Both the position numbers and the translations under genes were made by a program. A DNA stretch of 64,000 nt from Poindextera sp036272595 (GTDB taxonomy: Bacteria > Pseudomonadota > Alphaproteobacteria > Caulobacterales > Caulobacteraceae), in assembly GCA_036272595.1 (NCBI GenBank), contig DATAYM010000087.1, forward strand, positions 23,993 through 87,992. Direction: 5' to 3'. The notes beneath the pieces are model-generated. The model saw only the letters and a list, made by a program, of their open reading frames with translations, made no database searches and was not told where the DNA came from. The first letter of the stretch is position 1. The number at the start of each line of letters is the position of its first letter. Positions 16,576-25,039 of the stretch are shown piece by piece.

Positions 16576-17508
16576 TCAGGCCTTGGCGGGCTCCGCCGCC
16601 GGAGCGGTCGTCAGCGGCGCGCGCGACAGCGGGTAGAACTTGTCCTGCATCTTCGGCAGCGCCTCGGACAGGATGGTCTCCGGCGTCCAGCCCTCGGCCT
16701 TGTTCAAGGTCTCGATCGGGCGCGGCTGGCTGTAGAGGATCAGGTTGTCGCCGCTGGCCCCGAAGATCTGGCCGGAGACAGTCTTGGCCGCGTCCGAGAT
16801 CAGCGCCACCGACAGCTTGGCCGGCTGGTCGGGGCGGATGGAGGCGGCCATGGTCGCCCGGCGCTCGGCGGCGGCCTCGTCCTTCACCGGCACCGACTGG
16901 GTCATGCGAGTCCAGGCCACCGGGGCGAGGGCGTTGGCGCGGACATTGTTGCGCGCGCCCTCCATGGCGATGATCCGCGACAGGCCGACAATGCCCATCT
17001 TGGCCGCGCCGTAATTGGTCTGGCCGACATTGCCGAACAGGCCCGAGGTCGAGGTATAGAAGACATAGGCGCCGTCGTTTTGCTCGCGGAAGTGCTCGAT
17101 GGTGGCGCGGGCGACGTTGAACGAGCCGCGCAGGTGGACGTCGATGACCTTGTCCCAGTCCTCTTCGCTCATCTTGTGGAACATGCCGTCGCGCAGGATG
17201 CCGGCCGGATTGATCACCGCATGCAGGCCGCCGAACGTGTCCAGCGCCAGCTTCACCATGCCCTCGACCGCCTTCAGCGAGGTGACGCTCTCGGAATTGG
17301 ACACCGCCTCGCCGCCGGCGGCGCGGATTTCCTGGGCCACCACCTCGGCCGGCCCGGCCGAGCCTTCGTCGCCGCCCGCCAGCGAGCCGCCGAGGTCGTT
17401 GACCACGACCTTCGCGCCTTCCCTGGCGGCGATCAGCGCGCAATCGCGGCCAATGCCGTTGCCGCCGCCGGTGACCAAAACCACCTTCCCGTTCAATACG
17501 CCCATCAT
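16576..17508 (-). CDS. SDR resembling the dehydrogenase domain of MFE-2
   Basis: A 310-residue protein. TGGGNGIG (13-20) is the cofactor loop, VVVNDLGG favours NAD(H), and Y166/K170 in YGAAKMG are catalytic. The pattern NDLGG, AGGEAVSNSESV, ILRDGMFHKMSEEDWD and GNVGQTNYGAAK matches the (3R)-hydroxyacyl-CoA dehydrogenase domain of multifunctional enzyme type 2. The usual NNAG is NPAG (100-103). It may oxidise a 3-hydroxyacyl-CoA in fatty acid or steroid side-chain degradation. A clear paralogue lies at 56.3-57.2 kb and shares the NPAG change. Confidence 0.85.
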   Translation of the reverse strand: MMGVLNGKVVLVTGGGNGIGRDCALIAAREGAKVVVNDLGGSLAGGDEGSAGPAEVVAQEIRAAGGEAVSNSESVTSLKAVEGMVKLALDTFGGLHAVINPAGILRDGMFHKMSEEDWDKVIDVHLRGSFNVARATIEHFREQNDGAYVFYTSTSGLFGNVGQTNYGAAKMGIVGLSRIIAMEGARNNVRANALAPVAWTRMTQSVPVKDEAAAERRATMAASIRPDQPAKLSVALISDAAKTVSGQIFGASGDNLILYSQPRPIETLNKAEGWTPETILSEALPKMQDKFYPLSRAPLTTAPAAEPAKA

Positions 17509-17545
17509 CTATCTCCTGGAAAAACAATTGAATGTCGTCGACGGC

Positions 17546-18790
17546 TTAGGCGAGCCGGTCGACCTTGCGCAAGGCGGGAAAGAGTTTCGCCCAAAGGCCG
17601 GTGACGATCAATGCGCCGACGCCGCCGAAGATCGCCGCGCCGATCGGGCCCAGGAACCGCGCCACGACGCCGCTCTCGAATTCGCCCAGCTCGTTGGAGG
17701 CGCCGACGAACAGGCCGGAGACCGCCGCCACCCGGCCGCGCATGGGATCGGGCGTGATCAGCTGCACCAGGGTCTGGCGCACGAAGACCGACAGCATGTC
17801 GGCGCCGCCCAGCACCGCCAGCGCCGCCACCGACAGCCAGAGCGACTTGGAAAGGCCGAACACCAGGGTCGCCACGCCATAGACCGCGACGCCGGCGAAC
17901 ATGGTCAGGCCGGCGCGATGGCGGATCGGGCGGCTGGACAGGATCAGCGACATGGTCGCCGCGCCCAGGGCCGGCCCGGTGCGCAGGATGCCGAAGCCGG
18001 AGGCGCCCACATTCAGCACGTCGCGCGCGAACACCGGCAACAGCGCCGTGGCGCCGCCCAGCAGCACCGCGAACAGGTCCAGCGAGATGGCGCCGAAGAC
18101 GATCCTGTTCTCCCAGACATAGACCAGCCCCTCCTTGATCAGGGCGATGCGGGAAGCGGTGTGGATCACCGGCGGGGCGTTCCTGACGATGGCGAAGGTG
18201 GCGAGCGCGGCGAGCATGTAGAGGCTTGCCGCGGTCCCGTAGGCGAAGGTGGGCGAGACGCCGACCAGCACGCCGCCAAGCGCCGGCCCGAAGATCCGGC
18301 CGCTCTGGCCGGCGAGGGCGTTCCAGGCGATCGAGCGGGGCAGGAGCTCGCGCGGCACCAGGTTGGGCGCCAGCGCGTTCTGCGCCGGCTGCATGAAGGC
18401 GCGCGAGGCGCCGAAGACGAAGGCGGCGGCGAGCAAAAGGTCGGTGCTGACCAGGTGCAGATGGCTGAGCACCGCCAGGCCGGCGGCCACGACGGTCTCG
18501 GAGAGGTAGGTGACCCTGAGGATGGTCTTGCGGTTGTAGCGATCGGCGGCCTCGCCGGCCGGCAGGGCCAGCAGGAACAGCGGCGTGAACGCCGCCAGGC
18601 CGACCATCCCGACCAGGAAGGCCGAATGCTCGACGTCCATCGAGCGCCGCGCCAGCGCGTAGATCTGCCAGCCGATGGCGACGCTTTCGATCGAGACGCC
18701 GAGGGCGCTGGTGAAGCGGCAGCTCCAGAAAAGCAGGTAGTCCCGCTCCTTCCAGATGCTGGTTGCGGGCGGCGGGGCGGCGTCGGCCAT
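17546..18790 (-). CDS. MFS transporter, EntS/MFS_3-like exporter
   Basis: A 414-residue inner-membrane protein with about twelve hydrophobic segments. It begins with a cytoplasmic N-terminus and RDYLLFWSCRFTSALGVSIE. LPAGEAADRYNRKTILR between helices 2 and 3 is the MFS loop motif (GxxaDRxxRk). The central loop contains the family-typical EGLVYVWENRIVFGAISLD, seen in the enterobactin-exporter-like group. The substrate is unknown. It lies 37 bp upstream of the MFE-2-like SDR on the same strand and may share its transcript. Confidence 0.88.
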   Translation of the reverse strand: MADAAPPPATSIWKERDYLLFWSCRFTSALGVSIESVAIGWQIYALARRSMDVEHSAFLVGMVGLAAFTPLFLLALPAGEAADRYNRKTILRVTYLSETVVAAGLAVLSHLHLVSTDLLLAAAFVFGASRAFMQPAQNALAPNLVPRELLPRSIAWNALAGQSGRIFGPALGGVLVGVSPTFAYGTAASLYMLAALATFAIVRNAPPVIHTASRIALIKEGLVYVWENRIVFGAISLDLFAVLLGGATALLPVFARDVLNVGASGFGILRTGPALGAATMSLILSSRPIRHRAGLTMFAGVAVYGVATLVFGLSKSLWLSVAALAVLGGADMLSVFVRQTLVQLITPDPMRGRVAAVSGLFVGASNELGEFESGVVARFLGPIGAAIFGGVGALIVTGLWAKLFPALRKVDRLA

Positions 18791-19028
18791 GGCCGGCCTT
18801 ACCGTGCGGCGAGGGGAGCCGCAACGGGAGCTTGGCGTTGACGAAGGGCCCAGCGCGCCCTATGCGAGCCGCCTTCGTTGGAACGGACATCGGCAAGACC
18901 ATGCGACGTCGGCGATCATTGGTGCGGACCCGGGTCCGCCGCTGAGCCCCCGATCCTTGACGCCGTCGCAGGCGTTTCACGGATCGGGTCCATGTCACGC
19001 CCTCAGGTCCAGTCCGCGAAGCCCCTCC

Positions 19029-19574
19029 ATGATCCAACAGTCCGCCGCCCAGGCCGGCGTCTTGCCGCCCCTCATTCTCGAACAGGCCCATGACACGGCC
19101 GCCGTCGACGCCCTGATCGACCACGCCTTCGGGCCGGGCCGCTACGTCAAGGCGGCCGAGCGGCTGCGCGAGCATAACCGGCCGCTGCTGGACATCTCCC
19201 ATGTGGCCTTCTGCGGCGGCGAACTGGTCGGCTGCGTGCGCATGTGGCCGATCCGGATCGGCGAGCCGCCGGCGGTGCTGCTCGGCCCGTTCGCGGTCGC
19301 ACCGGACTGGCGCAGCCGCGGGCTGGGCGCGGCGCTGATCGAGCGCGCCTGCAAGGCGGCGAAGGCCGCCGGCCACGGTTTGGTCCTGCTGGTGGGCGAT
19401 GCGCCCTATTTCGAGCCGCTGGGCTTTCAGGTGGTCCCGCCCGGCCGCGTGGTCATGCCGGGGCCGGTCGATCCGGCCCGGGTGATGTACATGAGCTTCG
19501 GCGGCGAGGCCTGCCCGGCCGGGGCGGTGAGCGCCGATCCGAACGCCGATCTGGGGGCCGCCGGCGCGCCTTGA
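19029..19574 (+). CDS. GNAT N-acetyltransferase, YhbS-like
   Basis: The ATG at 19029 is chosen because the upstream open frame is antisense to the divergent MFS gene. The protein is 181 residues. LGPFAVAPDWRSRGLGAALI contains the acetyl-CoA pyrophosphate-binding RxxGxG/A loop, and LVGDAPYFEPLGFQVVP is the signature of YhbS-like acetyltransferases. The target is unknown. It opens a same-strand run with the DUF1285, Nudix and CCA-transferase genes. About 240 bp without a recognised gene separate it from the MFS start; that gap presumably holds both promoters. Confidence 0.83.
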   Translation: MIQQSAAQAGVLPPLILEQAHDTAAVDALIDHAFGPGRYVKAAERLREHNRPLLDISHVAFCGGELVGCVRMWPIRIGEPPAVLLGPFAVAPDWRSRGLGAALIERACKAAKAAGHGLVLLVGDAPYFEPLGFQVVPPGRVVMPGPVDPARVMYMSFGGEACPAGAVSADPNADLGAAGAP

Positions 19575-19606
19575 GGCGGCCGCCTCCAGCGCCTAGGTTC
19601 GTATCC

Positions 19607-20182
19607 ATGAGTGGAACCCAACCCGCGGGCCTGGACGGGGTGATCGCCGCGGCCAGGACCCAGGCGCCCGGCCGCGGCCTGCCGCCGGTGCACCTGTGGC
19701 ATCCCGAGCATTGCGGCGAGATCGACATCGTCATCCGCCGCGACGGCCTGTGGTTCCACGAGGGCACGCCGATCGGCCGCGAGGCGCTGGTGCGGCTCTT
19801 CTCCACCGTGCTGCGCAAGGATCCCGACGGCTTCCACCTGGTGACGCCGGTGGAGAAGATGAAGATCACGGTGGAGGACGCCCCGTTCATCGCCGTGCGG
19901 GTCGACGCCGAGGACGGGGTGCTGCGCTTCATCACCAATGTCGGCGACGTGGTCGAGGCGGGGCCGGACAACCGGATCCGCGTCGAGATGGACCCCGGGA
20001 CCGGCGAGCCCAGGCCCTACCTGCACGTCCGGCGCGGGCTCGAGGCGCTGATCGCCCGGCCGGTCTTCTACGAACTGGCCGAGATGGCGGTGGAGCATCA
20101 GACCGAAGGCGGGATGGCCTATTGCGTCCAATCGCACGGGGTCTGGTTCCCGGTCGGACCGACCAGGGCCGCCAATCCATGA
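19607..20182 (+). CDS. DUF1285 family protein
   Basis: A 191-residue protein starting at ATG 19607. The conserved core is recognisable: LWHPEHCGEIDIVIRRDGLW, FHEGTPIGREALVRLFSTVL, and RKDPDGFHLVTPVEKMKI. The family is found in proteobacteria with no established biochemical role and is commonly next to a Nudix CoA pyrophosphatase and a CCA-transferase, as here. No signal peptide or membrane segment. Its stop overlaps the Nudix start (ATGA). Confidence 0.85.
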   Translation: MSGTQPAGLDGVIAAARTQAPGRGLPPVHLWHPEHCGEIDIVIRRDGLWFHEGTPIGREALVRLFSTVLRKDPDGFHLVTPVEKMKITVEDAPFIAVRVDAEDGVLRFITNVGDVVEAGPDNRIRVEMDPGTGEPRPYLHVRRGLEALIARPVFYELAEMAVEHQTEGGMAYCVQSHGVWFPVGPTRAANP

Positions 20183-20817
20183 CCCCCGCCCAGATGCGGG
20201 CGTGGATCACCGGCCGTCTCGACCCCCTGTCCAGCTACGATCCCGACAAGCCGCCGGCGACCTCGGACTTCGACCTCAATCCCGACGCCCGCACGGTCGG
20301 CGGGGTGCTGAACCCGGCCGCGGTGCTGGTGCCGCTAGTGGAGCACGAGGCGGGGGTGACGGTGGTCTTCACCCGCCGCGCCGACACCCTGCGCGCCCAC
20401 ACCGGCCAGATCGCCTTTCCCGGCGGGCGCTCGGACCCCGGCGAGACCCCCTGGGCGACGGCGCTGCGCGAAGCGCACGAGGAGATCGGGCTCGACCCCG
20501 CCTTCGTCACCGTCGCCGGCCTTTCGACCGGCTACCAGACCCGCACCGGCTACGACATCACCCCGGTGGTCGGCTTCGTGCGGCCGGGTTTCCACCTGGT
20601 CCCCAATCCCGACGAGGTGGCCGACGTGTTCGAGGTGCCCTTCGCCTTCCTGATGGAGCCGGGCAACCACGAGCGGCAGTTCCGCGAACAGGCCGACGGC
20701 ATGCGGCGCTATTTCTACGCCATGTCCTATGAGGACCGGGTGATCTGGGGCGCGACCGCGGGCATGGTGCGGGTGCTGTATGAGCGCCTCTATGGAAAGG
20801 TCGCGGCGAGCGAATGA
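20179..20817 (+). CDS. Nudix hydrolase, NudL-like CoA pyrophosphatase
   Basis: Start taken at the ATG overlapping the DUF1285 stop (212 residues). The Nudix box runs from GGRSDPGE through REAHEEIGL with all catalytic glutamates. It is preceded by the family motif RADTLRAHTGQIAFPGG, which defines the CoA-pyrophosphatase (NudL/NUDT7) group. It would cleave CoA or acyl-CoA to phosphopantetheine and 3',5'-ADP. The position between DUF1285 and the CCA-transferase is a conserved alphaproteobacterial arrangement, to my recollection. Confidence 0.88.
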   Translation: MTPAQMRAWITGRLDPLSSYDPDKPPATSDFDLNPDARTVGGVLNPAAVLVPLVEHEAGVTVVFTRRADTLRAHTGQIAFPGGRSDPGETPWATALREAHEEIGLDPAFVTVAGLSTGYQTRTGYDITPVVGFVRPGFHLVPNPDEVADVFEVPFAFLMEPGNHERQFREQADGMRRYFYAMSYEDRVIWGATAGMVRVLYERLYGKVAASE

Positions 20818-20829
20818 CGTCTGAACCGA

Positions 20830-22092
20830 ATGACCTCTGAAGAGTCTGGGCCGACCATCGGCGTCAAGCCGTGGGTGAAGGCGGCGGAGACCCGCGCGGT
20901 GATCGAGGCGCTGGAGGCGGCCGGCGGCGCCGGCTGCGCGCGCTTCGTCGGCGGCTGCGTGCGCAACGCGCTGATCGGCCAGCCGGTCGCCGACATCGAC
21001 ATCGCCACCACCCTGACGCCCGACCGGGTGATCGAGGCGCTGAAGGCGGCGAAATTGAAGGCGGTCCCGACCGGCGTCGAGTTCGGCACGGTGACCGCGG
21101 TCTCCGGCGGCAAGCCGTTCGAGATCACCACCCTGCGCCGCGACGTCGAGACCGACGGCCGCCATGCGGTGGTGGCCTATACCGATGATTGGGCCGAGGA
21201 CGCCGCCCGCCGCGACTTCCGCCTGAACGCCCTCTACGCCGACCCCGATGGGCGGCTGTTCGATCCCACCGGCGCAGGGGAGGCCGATGCGCGCGCCGGC
21301 CGCGTCGTCTTCGTCGGCGATCCAGAGACCCGCATCCGCGAGGACGGCCTGCGCATCCTGCGCTTCTTCCGCTTCCTGGCCTGGTACGGCCGAGGCGAGC
21401 CAGACGCCGCGGCCCTGGCCGCCTGCGAGGCCATGAAGGGCGCGCTGATCACCCTTTCGGCCGAACGCATCGCCAAGGAGCTGCTGAAGCTGCTGGCCGC
21501 CGATGACCCCCGGCCCGCCATGCGGCTGATGGCCGCCACCGGCATCCTGTCGCTGATCGTGCCCGAGGCGCGCGGGCTGGCGCGCTTCGAGCGGCTGGTC
21601 GAGATCGAGTCCGATCTTTTCCAGTGCGACGCCCTGCTCAGACTGGCGGCGCTTTTGCCCGACGAGCCGGCGGTCGGCGCGGCGACCGCCGAGCGGCTGC
21701 GGCTGTCCAACGCCCAGCGCGACCGGCTGATCGCGGCGCTGGGGACACAGCCGCGGCTGGTGTCCTGGCTCAGCCCGCGCGAGGCGCGGCGCAGCATCTA
21801 CAAGATCGGCGTCGACGCCTTCTGCGATCGGGTGATGCTGGGCTGGGCGGGATCGGAGCGCCGCGCCGCCGCCATCCAGTGGCGCGCCCTCCTGCCGATG
21901 GCGCGGAGCTGGCCAAGGCCGAGCTTCCCGATCACCGGCGCCGAGGTCATGGCCGCCGGCGTGCCCGAAGGCCCCATGGTCGGCGAGGTGATGCGCGAGG
22001 TGGAGGCTTGGTGGATCGACCAGGACTTCATCGACGACAAGCTCTCCATCGTCGAGCGGCTGAAGTCGGTGGCCCAGGGCATGGCCTACTGA
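20830..22092 (+). CDS. CCA tRNA nucleotidyltransferase / poly(A) polymerase family protein
   Basis: A 420-residue class II nucleotidyltransferase. FVGGCVRNALIG with D55 and D57 in VADIDIATT is the catalytic site. RRDFRLNALYADPDGRLFDP and RIREDGLRILRFFRFLAWYG are the conserved motifs that follow. It would add CCA to tRNA 3' ends (or adenylate RNA); no HD domain is visible. An ATG 16 bp upstream runs into a stop after eight codons, so 20830 is the usable start. Confidence 0.92.
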   Translation: MTSEESGPTIGVKPWVKAAETRAVIEALEAAGGAGCARFVGGCVRNALIGQPVADIDIATTLTPDRVIEALKAAKLKAVPTGVEFGTVTAVSGGKPFEITTLRRDVETDGRHAVVAYTDDWAEDAARRDFRLNALYADPDGRLFDPTGAGEADARAGRVVFVGDPETRIREDGLRILRFFRFLAWYGRGEPDAAALAACEAMKGALITLSAERIAKELLKLLAADDPRPAMRLMAATGILSLIVPEARGLARFERLVEIESDLFQCDALLRLAALLPDEPAVGAATAERLRLSNAQRDRLIAALGTQPRLVSWLSPREARRSIYKIGVDAFCDRVMLGWAGSERRAAAIQWRALLPMARSWPRPSFPITGAEVMAAGVPEGPMVGEVMREVEAWWIDQDFIDDKLSIVERLKSVAQGMAY

Positions 22093-22176
22093 GGTCCGTC
22101 ACGTGATCTTCACGATCGCCGCCTTCCGGTCGGCGGGTGCGGCCCCATATGAGACCGAGCGTCTTGGGAGATCGCC

Positions 22177-23229
22177 ATGAAATACAATCAGCTCGGCCGC
22201 ACCGGCCTGTTCGTCTCGGAAATCTGCCTGGGCGCCATGACCTTCGGCGGCGCCGCCGAAGCCACCCGCTGGGCCGCCATCGCCAGCCTCGGCCAGGACG
22301 AGGTGGACGCCATCGTCGGCCGCGCCATCGCCGCCGGGGTGAACTTCTTCGACACCGCCGACGTCTATTCCTTCGGCGCTTCGGAAAGGCTGCTCGGCCA
22401 GGCGTTCAAGAACCTCGGCGCGGCGCGCAAGGACGTGGTCATCGCCACCAAGGTGTTCGGCGAGATGGGCCCCGGCCCCAACGACCGCGGCGCCTCGCGC
22501 GGCCACATCATGGATTCGGTGTACGGCAGCCTGGAGCGCCTGCAGACCGACCACATCGATCTCTACCAGATCCACGGCAACGACGCCGTCACGCCGATCG
22601 ACGAGACCTTGCGGGCGCTGGACGACCTGACCCGCCAGGGCCTGGTGCGCTATGTCGGCGTCTCCAACTGGGCGGCCTGGAAGATCGCCAAGGCGCTCGG
22701 GCGCAGCGAGGCCCAGGGCTATGCCCGCTTCGAGACCCTGCAGGCCTATTATTCCATCGCCGGCCGCGAGCTCGAGCGCGAGCTGATCCCGATGCTGACC
22801 GAGGAAAAGCTGGGCCTGATGGTCTGGTCGCCGCTGGCCGGCGGACTGCTGTCCGGCAAGTTCGGCCCCGGCGCCAATTCGCCCGAGGGTGCGCGCCGCA
22901 CCACGTTCGACTTTCCGCCGGTGAATAAGGATCGCGCCTGGCCGATCGTCGAGGCCATGCGCGAGATCGGCAAGGCGCACGAGGCCTCGGTGGCCCGCGT
23001 CGCGCTGGCCTGGCTCCTGGCCAAGCCGGCGGTGATGAGCATCATCATCGGCGCCAAGACCACCGAGCAGCTGGACGACAACCTGGCCGCCGCCGACCTG
23101 AAGCTGACCGCCGACGAGATCGCGAAGCTGGATGAGATCAGCGCCATCGCGCCCGAATACCCCGCCTGGATGTTCCAGATGCAGGGCGGCAACCGCATAC
23201 CGCGGCTGTTCTCGCCGGCGCAGGCTTAA
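22177..23229 (+). CDS. Aldo/keto reductase
   Basis: A 350-residue AKR with a TIM-barrel layout. The catalytic tetrad is visible: D and Y in FFDTADVYSFGASE, K in VIATKVFG, and H in LYQIHGND. The NADPH-binding end is MSIIIGAKTTEQLDDNL. YVGVSNWAAWKI and MVWSPLAGGLLSGKFGP place it with YajO/Tas/AKR11-13-type enzymes that reduce aldehydes or ketones. It appears to be a single-gene unit with a promoter in the 85-bp gap after the CCA gene. Confidence 0.9.
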   Translation: MKYNQLGRTGLFVSEICLGAMTFGGAAEATRWAAIASLGQDEVDAIVGRAIAAGVNFFDTADVYSFGASERLLGQAFKNLGAARKDVVIATKVFGEMGPGPNDRGASRGHIMDSVYGSLERLQTDHIDLYQIHGNDAVTPIDETLRALDDLTRQGLVRYVGVSNWAAWKIAKALGRSEAQGYARFETLQAYYSIAGRELERELIPMLTEEKLGLMVWSPLAGGLLSGKFGPGANSPEGARRTTFDFPPVNKDRAWPIVEAMREIGKAHEASVARVALAWLLAKPAVMSIIIGAKTTEQLDDNLAAADLKLTADEIAKLDEISAIAPEYPAWMFQMQGGNRIPRLFSPAQA

Positions 23230-23248
23230 AACCGAGCGCGACCCGGCG

Positions 23249-23755
23249 TCAGTGGCGCATGTCGAGGTGGGCGCTCTGGCCGACGTCGGGCTGCCGCCCG
23301 GTGACGTTGGCCTTGGCCACCTCCCAGGCGAACTTCACCGGCCCGGCCTCGACCAGCCAGGCCTGGGCGTCGATCACGTCGAAGCGCAGCAACGCCAGGC
23401 GCGGATCGTCGCGGCCGTCGGGAAACCACGCGGCGGCGACGGGATTCCAGTATTTCTTCACCCGCTCCGGATCGCGGCTGAGGCTGAGCCGGCCGCCAAG
23501 GCAGGCCATCAGCGTCTGGTCCTTCGACTGGAAGGTGAACATGGCCTCGCCGCCGGTGCGCGCCGCTTCGACGGCCAGGTCGGAGTCGTCCCTGACGAAG
23601 AACCACATCGCCTGCTCGCCCGGTTCGGCGAAGGCGCTCATCGGCTGGTAGTGGCGGGTGATGTCTTCGCCGATCAGCCCGAGCATGCCGGTGCGATCCT
23701 TGCGAATCTCGTCCCAGAGCCGAACTTCGATCTCCGCTCTCGTGTGCTGGCTCAT
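23249..23755 (-). CDS. Pyridoxamine 5'-phosphate oxidase-fold general stress protein
   Basis: A 168-residue split-barrel flavin-binding protein of the general stress protein 26 type. Characteristic segments are GMLGLIGEDITRHYQPMSA, AMWFFVRDDSDLA, GEAMFTFQSKDQTL and KKYWNPVAAAWFPDGRDDPR; the last is diagnostic of this group. FMN or a related flavin is the expected ligand; function in vivo is unclear. It is convergent with the aldo/keto reductase with a 19-bp gap. Confidence 0.85.
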   Translation of the reverse strand: MSQHTRAEIEVRLWDEIRKDRTGMLGLIGEDITRHYQPMSAFAEPGEQAMWFFVRDDSDLAVEAARTGGEAMFTFQSKDQTLMACLGGRLSLSRDPERVKKYWNPVAAAWFPDGRDDPRLALLRFDVIDAQAWLVEAGPVKFAWEVAKANVTGRQPDVGQSAHLDMRH

Positions 23756-23894
23756 GGCGATCCTCTCAGCTGCTGACAGGATGAATCAACCGGCTGGAAA
23801 AGCGAAAGTTCGGCTCCCCCGCAGATTCAAGCCCAGTTCAGGCCAATAGACGCTCGAGGCTCCCGAAAACCGCCGCTCGTGGTATCCTGAAGCG

Positions 23895-24194
23895 ATGAAC
23901 CGAAGCTCAAGGGAAACGGCGATCGGCATTCTGCGCGCTCATGAGCGCGAATTGCGGGCGGTGGGTGTGGCCGGCATCTACGTGTTCGGCTCGACGGCAC
24001 GGGGAGAGGCCAAGCCAGACAGCGACATCGATGTGCTGTTCGATTATCTGCCGACCGTCAGGGGCCTCAAGGTCATCGGGCTCTGTCAGGCGATCCAGGA
24101 TCTGTTCGAGGGCCCGGTAGACGTGGTCGCCCGAAACAGCGTCCATCCCGCGCTCAAGCCGCACATCGAAGCCGACGCAATCCGCGTCTTTTGA
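23895..24194 (+). CDS. Minimal nucleotidyltransferase (MNT/MntA-like)
   Basis: A 99-residue minimal nucleotidyltransferase. GSTARGEAKPDSDIDVLF is the GSx10DxD motif, and a third acidic residue lies in GPVDVVA, so the catalytic triad is complete. MntA proteins of this kind are antitoxins that AMPylate a HEPN-domain RNase toxin (HepT), normally encoded next to them. No HEPN gene is visible here; the next gene is a nuclease-like protein. The protein stays cytoplasmic. It begins an AT-richer accessory island and is 65 bp upstream of the nuclease start. Confidence 0.88.
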   Translation: MNRSSRETAIGILRAHERELRAVGVAGIYVFGSTARGEAKPDSDIDVLFDYLPTVRGLKVIGLCQAIQDLFEGPVDVVARNSVHPALKPHIEADAIRVF

Positions 24195-24259
24195 TGATGG
24201 CAGGGTGCATGACCGGCGGTGGCGCATTGCTCTTTGGCTCGGATGCAGGAGTCGTTCTC

Positions 24260-25039
24260 ATGCGCTCTGGGTTTGAACAACGGCTACGAAGCTACCTTTC
24301 TCAATTGAAAGCCGTGAAGGGCAGCCCTGCGGCCCCGGAGGGCGAACTCGGCGAGCGTCTCCCTAAGTTACTGAGCCTGTTCCGCCGCCTGGGATCAGTG
24401 CAGGACCGTACGCCCGGCCCCGCTCGCCCCCTGAGTCCCGGCAATTTTCGCACCACAATGCTTGGCATTGGCGAGGCGCTGACGATTGCCCGCGAAAAAG
24501 GCGCATTCCTCAACGTGTGGGACGTCGCGGGGCTGGGTCGAAACGAAGTGCGTAACGCGGCCGTTTTGGCCTGGTTTTTAGACCCGAAGGAAACTCACGG
24601 CCTCGGCACCGGCTTTCTTGAACCGTTTTTGCAGAGGGCATTGGGATCGGCGCGGGATCGGCTTCCTCCGGAGCGAGAGTTGGTACGTGCAAGCGTGCGA
24701 AAGGAGTTTCGGCCCCAAGGCAGCGAAACTGATCGCGTCGACATCGCCATCGAGGGAATCGACTACCTAGTCTTCATAGAAACGAAAATCGATGCCCGCG
24801 AAGGGCATTTTCAGCTCGAGCGATATGCCGCCGCCGCCCGTTCCATCGGAAAAAGGGGGGGGCTGCTCTATCTTAGCCCAAAAATGCCCAGGGACCTTCC
24901 CGCCCAGGCCCATCGGACGAGTTGGGCCGATGTCGCCTATTGTTTAAGGCGTGCCGCGACTCGGACATACAGCCCTCTGGTTCGCACACTCATTCTCCAG
25001 TTCGCAGATCATGTCTCAGCATTCAAGGGAGAGCAGTAA
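24260..25039 (+). CDS. PD-(D/E)XK nuclease superfamily protein (PDDEXK_4-like)
   Basis: Start placed at ATG 24260 because GGAG lies 8 bp upstream and the protein then begins naturally (MRSGFEQRLRSYL). In-frame ATGs at 24194 and 24197 would couple it to the MNT stop. The protein is 259 residues. The nuclease core is DRVDIAIEGIDYLVFIETK, with D in VDI, ExK in ETK, and QLERY further on. The upstream segment NEVRNAAVLAWFLDP is typical of PDDEXK_4 proteins. It probably cuts DNA. GC content and codon use differ from the core genome. Its TAA overlaps the next ATG (TAATG). Confidence 0.78.
   Translation: MRSGFEQRLRSYLSQLKAVKGSPAAPEGELGERLPKLLSLFRRLGSVQDRTPGPARPLSPGNFRTTMLGIGEALTIAREKGAFLNVWDVAGLGRNEVRNAAVLAWFLDPKETHGLGTGFLEPFLQRALGSARDRLPPERELVRASVRKEFRPQGSETDRVDIAIEGIDYLVFIETKIDAREGHFQLERYAAAARSIGKRGGLLYLSPKMPRDLPAQAHRTSWADVAYCLRRAATRTYSPLVRTLILQFADHVSAFKGEQ

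Noticed and set aside
18791..19028. Possible small gene or structured RNA in a 238-bp divergent gap
   Set aside because: Open frames there have no ribosome site, and I could not find a convincing stem or tRNA-like fold.
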